Shown here: one piece after another, positions 40,254 through 50,071 of the stretch
Layout of the letters: every line of letters starts with the position of its first letter
Position numbering within the stretch: position 1 is the first letter of the stretch
Assembly: GCA_963662175.1 (NCBI GenBank)
Contig: OY759223.1
Span: forward strand, 12,626,249-12,690,248
Reading direction: 5' to 3'
Origin: Aradus depressus
Taxonomy: Eukaryota > Arthropoda > Insecta > Hemiptera > Aradidae
DNA length: 64,000 bases
Position numbers and translations under genes: made by a program
The notes under the pieces: generated by a model
Seen by the model: the letters and a program-made list of their open reading frames with translations, nothing else
Database searches by the model: none
What the model was told of the DNA's origin: nothing

Positions 40254-41017
40254 GTCCATAGTTGAGTCCACCAGAATCAATACTCACAATATACAAAAAT
40301 CAAAATTTTGGGAATTTGCCAAAAACCGCTCTCGACTACAATTTGCTTCCTCGGTTCTTGCAAATGGTTTTTTTACAACCTGTTAGCACTTTAAAATTAA
40401 ATAAATTTTTAAAAAACTGATTTTTGTATAGCGTTAAAATTTTGGATAATGTTAGTTTTGAAACCAATGTTTGTGATAATGTGAGTTTTGATTCCCACCT
40501 CATAGGATAATGTTAGTTTTGTTACCAACTTTTTATAACATGTATAAATAAATCAAAACCATTCAACATTTTCAAATGCAATGTAAATTTATTGTTACAA
40601 TTATTTCAACTTAAAATAATTTAAAAAAAATTAAAAATGATTAAAATTGACATATAATAATTATATTATTATTATAATTTTACAAAAAGCATAGATAAAA
40701 ATATTAGCATGTTGTAATTTTACAAAAAAATACAGCACAAAATAAACCTCTTTGAGCAGGTAATGCTTGCAAATACTGCTTTCTGATTGGTTAAAAGACG
40801 TATAGTGTCAGAACTAACATTATCCACTAAGATAATGTTAGTTCTGACTCCGACCCTCAACTTCTAGGCCCATTATACCTAGGGTATGGTGACTTTTGAT
40901 TCTAACCAACGCCATATTTGAATTCAGCTCAAAAAATTGCAAAAAGAACTACTGCCATTTCAATTTTGATAATTTTGGATATTGTGAGTTTTGATTTTGG
41001 AGGACTCAGTTGTGGAC
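40254..41017. mobile_element. DNA element with ~43-bp TIRs and subterminal repeats
   Basis: The left end GTCCATAGTTGAGTCCACCA...AATACTCACAATAT pairs with the right end (ATATTGTGAGTTTTGATTTT...ACTCAGTTGTGGAC) over about 43 bp with several mismatches. GATAATGTTAGTTTTG-type repeats occur at 40445, 40472, 40505 and 40831, and a perfect hairpin lies at 40807-40848. 764 bp, no transposase, TSD not clear. It begins 7 bases after a SINE-A tail. Confidence 0.7.
40807..40848. repeat. Perfect 18-bp hairpin
   Basis: GTCAGAACTAACATTATC and its exact inverse are separated by CACTAA. The arm contains the GATAATGTTAGTT repeat that recurs singly nearby, so two subterminal units meet head to head. Confidence 0.85.
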
Positions 41018-41524
41018 TGTTTCTTACTATGACACAAAAAGATTACTTCATACGCCCTGTCTCTGTCCCCTTGATTGTTCAACATATTCCAGAGATTTGC
41101 CCAGATTTCCGCCTCCTACCCCAACTCCACGTTCCAGATATGACCCTTTCTGTGATCCTGTGACCCTTTGATATCCTCTTTGAACACAAACCCTATTTCC
41201 TGATTAACTTACACACAAAATTCTCAATCTTCTATGTTTTCTCTCTCAAATGTAATTTATCACATTGATCATTCTGAAAGGGCTTTGTAACTCGTACTTC
41301 TCATTTAAACATTCATACAAACTTCTTTTAGAATAATAAATGGCTATTCAGGAATGCCATACAAGAAGAAATAATACAATTTTTCCCTATTTCTGTTGTT
41401 GGAAGTAACGTTCTTATATTCTCTATCTGAATGTGTGAGTAGATGTACATGAGGCCGGATCTATCGACTGCTTATTTAGTTTGCGGATCAAAGACAATTT
41501 TATTTACCCAACTATCTGAAGAAT
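41018..41524. other. No gene seen
   Basis: Unassigned sequence; no motif recognised. Confidence 0.4.
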
Positions 41525-42020
41525 GAGGAAACTTATGTAATCGTTCAGTTTTCCCACCCTCTGACTTCAAAAATTTTCAAAAAAAAGTCATATTCCCCTA
41601 GAACGAGTTAATCAATTGACTTTTTTTTGCTCCACCTCCAAAACCAGTCGACCGTTTTCGCTAATATTCAATAGTTGATTTACATATAGGCTTCTAAATC
41701 CTCATACTAAATTTTGTATCCATAAATTTATTACATCACAGTTATTATGGTTTTAATTCACAATTTTGTGTCGATGCATATATTAGTTTATCAGTTTTTG
41801 AGTTACCTATACTCCTCCTTACCTCATTTTGGTCACACATATAAAATTTCGTGTCGATCATTTCGATCTATCGGGAGTCAGAGTGTTCAGAGGGGTGTTC
41901 ATACAGACTGATAGGAATTTTTTTTCTAAATTTTTGGAATTAGGGGGTCGGAAAACATGAAAGTACGTTGAAAACTCAAGATCGAATTTCTGATCGATTA
42001 TATAACTTCGTATAACGTGA
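41525..42020 (-). repeat. GA-family, reversed, nearly complete
   Basis: Reversed order of the GA blocks: CCCCTAGAACGAGTTAATCA, CTCCACCTCCAAAACCAGTC, ATAAATTTATTACATCACAG, TTTCGTGTCGATCATTTCGA, GAAAACTCAAGATCGAATTT, then ATAACTTCGTATAACGTGAG. This is one of the longest copies. Confidence 0.6.
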
Positions 42021-43030
42021 GTGAAAGTAAAAGAAACAAATGGCACCTAAAAACCGTTTGATTGAACATTTCTTTTGAGCAAAAATACCCCAATTTCTTT
42101 CTTTATAATTTCCCTTTGACAGGTTCTAAAAGAGGGAAAACAGTGGAAAAAAAGGTTATCAGTTGGCATCAAAAAGTGGTTATAAGAGAGGGTTGTTAAG
42201 GGAGGCGGGGATAACGACTTCGTTACAGGGGCTGTTTTCTTGGGTGAAGGGCGGGTCACGTCAAGAGTTTATCTATACGATGTCACGTGGGGATCATCAG
42301 ACGCCCCCCTGGCAGAGCTGTACTGCATTCGAGAACAGTTCTCAAAGATACAAAGGGACTAATGATAGGGTACAGAGCGAGAGACAGGGGTTATCAGGCT
42401 TATGGAAAAAAAAAATTGTCATTTTTGACAACAAAAAAATATCGGTATGTAGACGACTTGCATGGGTCGAGATAAAATTTCAAAATAATAACTTAAAAAA
42501 CAGAAATTAATGTCAAATTCAAGTAATATTTCAAATTATTTTATAATTATTACGAATAAATAATTATGACCATTAAGAAATTATGTTAAGCCTTCTGGCG
42601 ATTTTAGAAGCAAATCTCGAGTAGTTCATTTCGAGTAAGCATTTTCTCGGGAACCCCTCAATCAATTTCAATAAAAATGTTGAAAATCCTTAATCTATAA
42701 TTAAATAAAAGTGTTAAATAGGCCGTTTTTTAAAAATGTTTTTGTTTATTTTTGGCTTCTTAAACTTGTAAAATTTGAAGCTTTTTATTTTGTAATTTTG
42801 AAGCTTTTAAAATGCACATTGGATTTTGAATTTAGGCAAAATTTAGGACTCTCACTGTAGGGCGCTTTTTTAGTAGGCGACCCTTCGTCACTTCCTGAAC
42901 ACAAATAGACACAATAAAAACATTTAAAAATGGTAGAAGGAACTCACTATTAGGAAATTTAACTGTTTTCTAATTGTTCAAGAAGAATAAAATAACTATA
43001 ATATAAAAACATGGTTTCATATACAAAAAA
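42021..43030. other. No gene; SINE-A trace
   Basis: 42840-42895 has pieces of the SINE-A 3' half (GGCAAAATTTAGGACTCTCA, TAGTAGGCGACC) in rearranged order. A plus frame at 42163-42510 (MASKSGYKRGLLREAGITTS) is open for 115 codons but not recognised. Confidence 0.4.
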
Positions 43031-43239
43031 ATTATTTGATACATAGCTTTCATTTTGATTATCTTGGTAGAGTTCCTCCACAGATATCTTCCTATATCGT
43101 TTGTCGAATCTACTTTTTGTTTAATCTTTTTATTACTAATCTCATTATTTTTTATTATATATACTTGGTTTATTTTGTTTTATTGTTATTTTTATTTTTA
43201 TTGATATCATTATTTTTTTTTTTTTTTCATTGTTATCTA

Positions 43240-43335
43240 ATTTCGCACATTGTGACCTGAAGAAGGGACGTAAAAAAGTCCCGAAATATTGTCGTGAAAA
43301 AGACACTTCAGGAAGAAATATTTATCACAATTTAG
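43240..43335 (+). repeat. Penelope-like terminal fragment
   Basis: Contains the hammerhead-like motif at 43254-43293 with a tail CGTGAAAAAGACACTTCAGG. No endonuclease is attached upstream; a long AT-rich stretch precedes it. Confidence 0.5.
43254..43293 (+). ncRNA. Hammerhead-like motif, type A
   Basis: GAC, CUGAAGA (43257-43263), A, helix II GGGAC/GUCCC, GAA, AUAU (self-complementary minimal helix III), U, GUC. GAC/GUC forms helix I. One of the best-formed type A copies; the extra A before helix II is again present. Confidence 0.5.
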
Positions 43336-43407
43336 ATTAAATTAAAACTGCTGTATTTATTATTATTATTATTTGTATAATAATTTATTTCCTAGTATTG
43401 ATTTATT

Positions 43408-43750
43408 AGGTTAGGTTTTATGACTCATGCCCGGGCTTTTAACTACGAGGTCATATCGCCTACTACCAGAGCGCTCTTTCGTCACTCTGGGGGACATGAG
43501 CCCGACTCTACTGTGGGAGTCCTAAATTTTGCCTATCCTAAATTTTTATTCATCTAGGGTAGGGGTCTTTAACGAGTACCTGACATCGTACAGGCTCGGG
43601 ACCATCGCTTAACGTCCCATCCGAAGGACGGCGTGCTTAAGTTTATTTTACCTCCCAGATAAAATAAACTAAGGGCCTCGGTCGGGCTACGAACCCACGA
43701 CCTTGAGCTCAGAAGTCAAGCACGCATACCACTGAGCTACCGGCGCCCTC
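43408..43750 (-). repeat. SINE-A, full length, young
   Basis: Complete minus-strand copy, nearly identical to 34933-35272. TTGATTTATT occurs on both sides (43398-43407, 43755-43764) as a probable TSD with four extra bases at one end. The tail is TTAGGTTAGG on the plus strand. Confidence 0.92.
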
Positions 43751-43907
43751 AATGTTGATTTATTTATTGATTTCATTTTATTTTCGTGTTTGTGTCATTA
43801 CTAGTCACATGTTTTTTTGTCTTTATTTACAAATAGGTATTCACAACTGAATAATAATATATACAAAAACCAAATATGGTAAGAGTGTAAAATATGGCAT
43901 TGTAAAA
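43751..43907. other. No gene seen
   Basis: Short AT-rich stretch. Confidence 0.3.
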
Positions 43908-44198
43908 ATGTCAAGAGGGGAGAAATCACTCAGTGATGACATTCCAGAGACACTGAGTTGTACTCATTTATAACTCATTGTCCCTGCTGCTACTGAGGAG
44001 GTCTCTAGATCATTAGCGTTTAAGGAATCGTTGAGGAAGTGTGACAGAATGGAGGGCGGAGTACAGGATTACTGTGGAAACTCCGGGAGGAAAATAACTT
44101 TTGTACCTGGATTTAGCTACTTCGGAGACTTAGGGAATGCTGAGATCAGTATGAAGAGTCTTATTGGAAACATAGATGGAGCATTGGCTATTGTATGA
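43908..44198 (+). pseudogene. Unidentified coding remnant, one stop
   Basis: ATG 43908-43910 opens a 96-codon frame closed at TGA 44196-44198 and broken once by TAA at 43971-43973. The translation is protein-like: MSRGEKSLSDDIPETLSCTH, the stop, then VPAATEEVSRSLAFKESLRK, YCGNSGRKITFVPGFSYFGD and SLIGNIDGALAIV. Base composition is less AT-rich than both flanks. I do not recognise the family; an old host exon, a transposon protein or an integrated viral gene fragment are all open. Confidence 0.45.
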
Positions 44199-44865
44199 AG
44201 GATTTTAGTATTTTTGTTTTTAGTATTGTATTTTTAAAAATTTTGCTACTGAACACACACACAAGATGTTTACGCAAAACTATAAGAGTTCTAATAAGAC
44301 TCACACGATTTTTTTTTTTTATCAAATGATTACAGTGGTCAAAAAGGTATTAAAATGACAAAGAAACTTGACAGAAATGGTCTTATAAGAGCAAAATGAC
44401 AAGGAAATTGAATCTTCGATCGGTTCTTCCCCACTCTTCAGGTCATTTCTTCTTGGTCAATCTATTCTATTATAGAAATTTCAAGAAGAGGAAGAACAGA
44501 AGTAAGTAACTATTTTTCTTACTACATATAAAATCTTCTTTTTATTTTTTCTCAACAGTTTATTTTTATAGGCGTAGCCAGAATATCTAAAATGGTGAAA
44601 GCTTTTCCGTAGATTAACATTTTATAGAGAGGGCGGGAATACAAATGGGAGGAAAAGTGGATGGTATAATAAGAAAATCTTTTGTTTATTAGAGACTAGG
44701 CTATAGACTCTTATCATACTCAGCTGAACACAAAATGCATTGTTTGAGTGGGGATCAGTCCTTGCATCTCATTAATGCAGTATGCAATGAATTAGCAAAA
44801 AATGCGCCTTTTACACCCCCAAAAAAAAAATCATTATTTTTTACTTTTTTATTATATCTATATTA
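44199..44865. other. No gene seen
   Basis: Unassigned. Near 44395-44480 a reversed stretch around CTGAAGA and GAA is reminiscent of a Penelope-like end but does not fold convincingly. Confidence 0.35.
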
Positions 44866-45010
44866 TAAGAAAATATTGTAATCGTGCAAAAATCTGAGTT
44901 TTCAGCGGAGTTTCACGTTTCAAGGTTCGCTGAATGGAACTTTGCAACTCTAACTCAGAAACGAGTAGCTATGAACTTGAAATTTCAAATGAAGATGTCA
45001 CATGATATTG
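44866..45010 (-). repeat. Old dispersed repeat, family R2
   Basis: TTGTAATCGTGCAAAAATCT, TTTCACGTTTCAAGGTTCGC and TAGCTATGAACTTGAAATTT are reversed R2 blocks. Confidence 0.5.
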
Positions 45011-45026
45011 CTTATATTTATGTATA

Positions 45027-45356
45027 GGTTAGGTTAGGTTTTATGACTCATGCCCGGGCTTTAACTACGAGGTCATATCGCCTACTACCAGAGCGCTCTT
45101 TCGTCACTCTGGTGGACATGAGCCCGAATCTACTGTGGGAGTCCTAAATTTTTATTCACCTAGGGTAGGGGTCTTTAACGAGTACCTGACATCGTACAGA
45201 CTCGGGACCATCGCTTAACGTCCCATCCGAAGTACGGCGTGCTTAAGTTTATTTTACCTCCCAGACAAAATAAACTAAGGGCCTCGGCCGGGCTACGAAC
45301 CCACGACCTTGAGCTCAGAAGTCAAGCACGCTTACCACTGAGCTACCGGCGCCCTC
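45027..45356 (-). repeat. SINE-A, full length, 12-bp TSD
   Basis: Complete minus-strand copy flanked by TATTTATGTATA (45015-45026 and 45357-45368). It shares with 37406-37736 the absence of the GCCTACCCTAAA segment, so the two belong to one subfamily. Tail GGTTAGGTTAGG on the plus strand. Confidence 0.95.
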
Positions 45357-45368
45357 TATTTATGTATA

Positions 45369-45660
45369 TATTAGGGTGGTCCAAAAATGACAACTTAAAT
45401 TTTTTTTTTTTTTTTTTTAATGACAATTTTAAAAAAAAACGTGCACCCCGAAGAACTCGACGAAAGAAAAATTTTGGCACCAAAAAAAAAAGAAAAATAT
45501 TTGAAATAACCCGTGCCCCACGGCATTTGAATTTTAAATGGAATTTAACATGGGTTCTCATATGTATTAAAGTTGAAACAATATGGCGCTTCCACGTTTC
45601 ATCAAAATGGGCTAACAATTTTCCACATTATGGATTTTGGGGTAAAAATGGTAAATACAT
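45369..45660. other. Possible DNA-element end, no gene
   Basis: Starts with TTAGGGTGGTCCAAAAATG, which resembles transposon termini in other insects, but no inverse end was found. A T-run/A-run pair (45399-45418, 45430-45438) makes a weak fold. Confidence 0.3.
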
Positions 45661-45880
45661 TTTTGTTGGCGCCAGTGCTCAGAGGTAGCGTGCTTGTCAA
45701 CTTGCGGGGCCTAGCCAAGGCCCTTAAGTTTTTTATCTAGAAGGTGAAAAATTCTTGAGGACGCCGTCCTTTGGATGATAGTCCCGAGCCTGTATAATGT
45801 CAGTTACTCGTTAAAAATCCCGATAGCTGAATAAAGATGGGTTTGTAAAATTTAGGACTCTCACACTCCTACTGCTAGGT
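45661..45880 (+). repeat. SINE-A, degenerate
   Basis: TTGGCGCCAGTGCTCAGAGG (damaged A box), GAGGACGCCGTCCTTTGGAT and GTCCCGAGCCTGTATAATGT remain; the B box is lost. Confidence 0.65.
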
Positions 45881-46262
45881 CGTATTAATTTTTATTATTA
45901 TTGTATAACATTTATTATAACTAGGCTCAAATCTTATGATTCACAATATCTGAAATTAATATTATTATACCGAACCAAAAGATTATGATTATTTGGATTT
46001 AAATTTTAAAGGTCAAAGATATATGTATATTGATAGTTGTACTTAATTATTTCATAATTTCATTTCTTAACGTAATTTATTCTTTATTTGTAAATTATGA
46101 CGACTACACTTTGACGCATTTGACCAAGAGGTCGTCTTTGGTATACGATTTTTTATTTTCAAATTATTTGTATATGTGTAGTTTATTTATAAATAAATGA
46201 GTTAATAATAATAACACACTCCTACTACTAACTAACTATTACATTCCTTATTTTAGTAGTAT
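45881..46262. other. No gene seen
   Basis: AT-rich; nothing recognised. Confidence 0.35.
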
Positions 46263-46500
46263 TGTTGCGAATAGATAAATTAATATATGAAATGCATTGT
46301 AATTATGATTAATAATATGGGTATATAAATCGTTGATGTTGTCTGAAGACTTACGAGATCGAAATTAGTAGGAAGAGAAGAACCAGCTGATACATGGTGT
46401 CAGGTGGGGCTCCGAGGAGACACTGAAGACAGGAAAGAGGTTGGCTGCGCAGGCCAGCACAAGAGTCTCAGTCGAGCGGCATGCCGACCAGTGGAGTACA
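46263..46500 (+). repeat. Possible Ty3/gypsy LTR end and primer site
   Basis: TGTTGCGAATAGATAAATT starts a stretch with a TATAAAT at 46325 and a GATACA end near 46396, followed by TGGTGTCAGGTGGGGCTCC, which resembles the primer-binding region common in insect gypsy elements. Only one LTR is seen and it would be unusually short, so this is tentative. A GC-richer leader-like part follows. Confidence 0.3.
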
Positions 46501-46743
46501 GTTTCGGGGACCCCTTTACCAAAATAGGTTCAAAAATGTAGTGTGATTGCAATTTGTTTCTTTGTACATCGTAATTCTGAGAGTGACAAAGTATTACCCA
46601 AGTAATGCCAGTTTGAAATTAATTTGAAAAGAGGAATGAAAAGAGTGATCTGTATAAAGGTTGATATAAGAAAGTACTATAAGGACACATCATATATCTA
46701 AATTATATTAAATTTATTAAATTATCATTATATTAAATTTATT
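46501..46743. other. No gene seen
   Basis: Continuation of the possible gypsy leader, then AT-rich repeats (TTATATTAAATTTATTA duplicated near 46703 and 46730). Confidence 0.3.
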
Positions 46744-47390
46744 ATCATTATATTAAATGAATGTCTTTTATTTATAAAGATACAACTGTTGCTAGGGTGC
46801 AACAACCAGCATCTATGATGGTATTGATATGTTGTGAAGGGCATGTGAGAGGAAGGCCACCCAGTGGTAGGTCCTCGGGACGAAAATGTATCTTAATTAT
46901 TAGGAAAAGAACAGAAAAAATAAAATAAATAAATAAGTAAATAAATAAAATAAATAAATAAAAATAAATTAAAAGACAATTTTGATGGATGGGTCAGAGA
47001 GATGATAAAAGTAAAGGAAAATAAAAAAAGATTCAAGGTGGCAGTAGGTCGCGGTTCCATCGTCTCTTCAACCTTCGTGGGGGTTTTTGTGGTAAGTGTT
47101 GTGAAAATAAAGTACGTATTTCTGGGTTTGTATGTGTGTAAAGTTTTCTAAAAAAACCTTATGTAAGTAGTTTGAATTGTGTCGGGTACTGTGTGTATTA
47201 TAAGATCGTTATGAAGTGTTTTGTTGTTTATGTATGGTGGGGACTGTGTTATCAGTCTGAGGGTTTTTGACTGAAATGTCTGAATTCGTTTGATGTTGGA
47301 TGTTTTTGCTGAACCGTATATCTGTGATGCGTATGTCCATAATGGTCTTAGTAAGTTAGTGTAACAATTCGTAAGCCAAAGGGTTTTTAA
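46744..47390 (-). mobile_element. Jockey-like LINE, 5'-truncated insertion
   Basis: Minus-strand copy. The 3' UTR with the conserved GAGGACCTACCACTGGGTGG complement lies at 46784-47030, followed upstream by the ORF2 C-terminus to about 47390. It is close to the 15857-16916 copy and shorter at the 5' end. Confidence 0.85.
47048..47390 (-). pseudogene. Jockey-like ORF2 C-terminus
   Basis: The minus frame reads LTNCYTNLLRPLWTYASQIY, GSAKTSNIKRIQTFQSKTLR, LITQSPPYINNKTLHNDLI and then IQTTYIRFF. The region to 47048 continues the RT C-terminus in another frame. The LWTYxxQIYGxAxxSN and KTLRLI motifs are jockey-typical. This copy helps to interpret the more damaged 16-kb copy. Confidence 0.8.
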
Positions 47391-47570
47391 AAAAAAACTT
47401 TTTTCACAAAAAAAACATCTTATATATACATATATATACAGTAGAACCTCGATTATCTGGGGTAATGGGGGGGGGGGAGAGAGGTCGCACGAATAAATGA
47501 AAACCACGGTTAATCGAGACACTTTTTATTTAACGAATTACATATGTGTGTACATTGTCATGTTATAACG

Positions 47571-47783
47571 TTATAAGGGCTTGAAATATGAAGTTCTTCT
47601 TTGTTTTTTGCTGTTTGAAATGATTTTCCTTACTTCAGTTCCAAGTTTTCTCAAATTCATGATGTCACGGAAGTCGACATTTTCCTGTTGGCAGAAGTTG
47701 AGGAGGACATGAACTGGTTCTATTACTTGACTTGTCTGAATATTTTCTTTTTTAGCGCCAAAACTATCATCATTGTCACTCTA
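47571..47783 (-). pseudogene. Tigger transposase C-terminus
   Basis: The minus strand reads DNDDSFGAKKENIQTSQVIE, then LLNFCQQENVDFRDIMNLRK and NSKKQRRTSYFKPL, ending at TAA 47571-47573. An acidic stretch followed by a helical segment and a basic, aromatic tail is the usual end of Tigger/pogo transposases. The DDE core is gone; an in-frame stop lies just upstream. Confidence 0.7.
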
Positions 47784-47813
47784 CTCTGTCTCTACGTTTC
47801 TAGGAAGCTATAA

Positions 47814-48343
47814 TTACTGCTTACACACCACGGTTAATCCCGGGTGTCCTGCTCCGTCGTCCTCATGGTAGGCATACAAGATGGGACAACGCATAGACGC
47901 TAGTACCATGATCCGCCAGGGACTCTCATTGTCCTGTCGCGTCCATAGAAGACCATGCTTCAGTTGCTGGTGCTGATGTGCCAGACGGAGGGCTAATGGG
48001 ATGTCCTCTTCTTCCTGTTTTTCCATGTGCCCTAGATGTTCGATGCACTGCCGCATTTCTGGGTTTTTGCGCTGCGTCCCGATTAGCTCCTGGTGCACGA
48101 CCCCTAGGTTGATAAGGAAACAGTGCAAGGCCTTCTCCTCTACGTCCAATTCGTCGGAACGGCGAGTATTGCGTCAGCTAGCTGATTGTCCTTCCCCGGG
48201 CAGTGCTCTACTTCGAAATTAAACTCCTGGAGTAAGAGAACCCACCGGGTCAACTTAGCGTTGGTTTCTCAAAATTTATGGAGCCACTGTAACGCCTTGT
48301 TGTCGGTGCGTACAATAAATTTCTGCTCGTCTAGGTAAGGCCG
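47814..48343 (-). pseudogene. Ty3/gypsy pol: RNase H end and integrase start
   Basis: The minus strand reads KFIVRTDNKALQWLHKF, a stop, then LTRWVLLLQEFNFEVEHCPG and KDNQLADA (RNase H C-terminal part with the conserved DNKAL and GKDNxxAD motifs). A frameshift leads to DVEEKALHCFLINLGVVHQE and, at the end, SMRCPILYAYHEDDGAGHPG (start of the integrase zinc-binding region, YHxDxxAGHxG). Broken by at least one stop and one frameshift. The RT, the DDE core and both LTRs are missing. Confidence 0.8.
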
Positions 48344-48376
48344 ATAATCTAGACACGGTTAATTGAGGTTCCACTG

Positions 48377-48558
48377 TATATATTTAAGATATGTGTCCTC
48401 TCGACGGGTCAGACAAGTGGCATAGTAGCTCTGTATCAAAATTTCTTGGGAGGTCCTTTGGAAAATAAACAAAAACACTCACATAAATAAAATATATTTG
48501 AAAATAACAAAAACAACAATAGGTACAAATTTAAAAAAATTTATTAAAAAAAAATATT
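48377..48558. other. No gene seen
   Basis: AT-rich spacer. Confidence 0.3.
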
Positions 48559-48710
48559 CTAGTGGTTAAATAGGTGTACTTTTCTTGCCTTTTTTTCGGC
48601 GAACGTATTTATTATATCATTCATAGCTGGAGAAGATTTTAGTTTCTCAAGTTCTTCTTTTTCTATGGACAGTATTGATAAGTCCGAGAGCCTTGTCGGA
48701 ACATTTTTCG
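48559..48710 (-). pseudogene. hAT-type transposase C-terminal end
   Basis: The minus strand reads NVPTRLSDLSILSIEKEELE, then KSSPAMNDIINTFAEKKARK and VHLFNH, ending at TAG 48559-48561. The RLSxLxxLSIE...IIxxFAxxKARKV pattern closes the dimerisation region of hAT transposases and ZMYM-like proteins derived from them. About 50 residues remain; an in-frame stop lies just upstream. The nearby hAT element (12768) is far away and not obviously linked. Confidence 0.7.
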
Positions 48711-49013
48711 ATTAATCTATGAAAATAAAGGGTTAATTACGTTGAACATTTTAACTGGCCTATTTGGTACTTTTCCGAGACGGAATAATATGCAGCTGCG
48801 GCGGAGTGTTTATATTATTTATTCATTAGGGCTTGCCTTTTACAATATGACTACGAATAACATTTTACGCTAACATTAACATTTTTTGCTTCGCATGTTG
48901 GAGCCTCTCTAGCTCGGGAGCTTTGTATCATTGCTACAACTGCTACAGCGGTAGCTAAGCCCCTGGAAAACATGCTAGCCTACCAAAAATAAATCCCTAG
49001 TTTTAGTTAGTTA
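48711..49013. other. No gene seen
   Basis: Unassigned, mixed composition. Confidence 0.35.
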
Positions 49014-49285
49014 TTGTGACTCATGCCCGGGCTTTAACAACGAGGTCATGTCGCCTACTACCAGAGCGCCTTTTCGTCGCTACCAACCCAGGTTTAGTTA
49101 CCTAAGGTGGTGAATTTATTTAACTAGGGAAACCCCTTGGATATATTATCTGGGAGGTAAAAAAAAACGTGAGCCCGCCGTCCTTCGGGTGGGGCGTTAA
49201 GCGATGGTCCCGAGTCCGGCTCATGTCGACGCGAAAAAGCGCTCTGGAAGCAGGCGATATGACCTTATAGTTAAACCCCGGACGG
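49014..49285. repeat. Two SINE-A fragments, inverted
   Basis: 49014-49130 is a minus-strand 3' half (GACTCATGCCCGGGCTTTAA). 49140-49285 is a plus-strand centre and 3' half (CCGCCGTCCTTCGGGTGGGG to AGGCGATATGACCTTATAGT). Head-to-head fragments may be two insertions or one internally rearranged copy. Confidence 0.7.
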
Positions 49286-50071
49286 AAATAAATATATATA
49301 TATATTTTTTTTTCTTTGGCCTTATGTACTGTTCATATTGGCCTATTATTCTTTTTAAATAGATAATAATGGACAAGTAGTAATAATAAATAAAAAGCAA
49401 CAGAAATAGTACAAGTAACAACAATAAAATTTAAAAATAATATTGTTAGAGACGACTAACTCATAAGCTAAAAGTGGTGCGAATTGAGGTGTTGAAACGT
49501 GCCGAGGGGAGTCTGCCGGTCTGGTCTGAGTTGCGCAGTAGAGTAGCAACGTGGAGATGAGAAGGACCAGCCTGGATTGAATGCCATTCCTTTTTTTTTT
49601 TTCTTAACTATTTCTTTGTTAGTGATACTTATCGTTTTTGTGTGTTCAATCATTTTAATTAAACTTTCATTTTGGTATTTTTCTCTTTGAATTATTTTTA
49701 AATTAAATCTTAAAAATACAATAAAATTATAAATAAATAATTATAGACTATAAAGTTTGTAAGTAATGAAAGATTACAAAGTTGACTGACAATAGAGATC
49801 AATAAGAAATAATAATGATGAAAAAAATTAATTTTACTATAGATATGGTGAAATTTTAAAATGAAGGTAATATTTATAGAAGTAATAATTGGAAAATGTA
49901 AACTATAAATAATAAAAATAAAGATTCTAAGTTAATTTAACCTAAGAAGGAAAGTTTAAAAAGATTTATATTGAGAACTATATCATGACTAGAGACAAAC
50001 TGCTAAATTAATAATAATAATCATAATAATAAAATAAATACTAGATATAGATAATTATAAAGTAACTAATA
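49286..50071. other. No gene; AT-rich
   Basis: Begins with a (TA)n run. A GC-richer patch at 49490-49580 (GAGGGGAGTCTGCCGGTCTG) is unassigned. 49310-49345 faintly resembles the SINE-B 3' end. The rest is AT-rich. Confidence 0.35.

Larger units (their letters stand above)
47439..48376. mobile_element. Tigger element 3 carrying a gypsy fragment
   Basis: TIRs CAGTAGAACCTCGATTATCT on the left and TTAATTGAGGTTCCACTG on the right, with TA on both sides (47437-47438, 48377-48378). The inside holds a Tigger transposase tail (47571-47783) and, next to it, about 530 bp of Ty3/gypsy pol. Both ends being outside the gypsy sequence makes this a chimeric element. An 11-base G run lies at 47467-47477. Confidence 0.85.

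Noticed and set aside
42163..42510. 115-codon plus-strand frame
   Set aside because: No recognised domain, and its later half runs into A-rich sequence. A second frame is open over part of the same stretch, so coding is not supported.
44395..44480. Another hammerhead-like motif (minus-strand CTGAAGAGTGGGG...GAA)
   Set aside because: Helix II pairing is poor and helix III is not self-complementary. Kept only as a weak resemblance.
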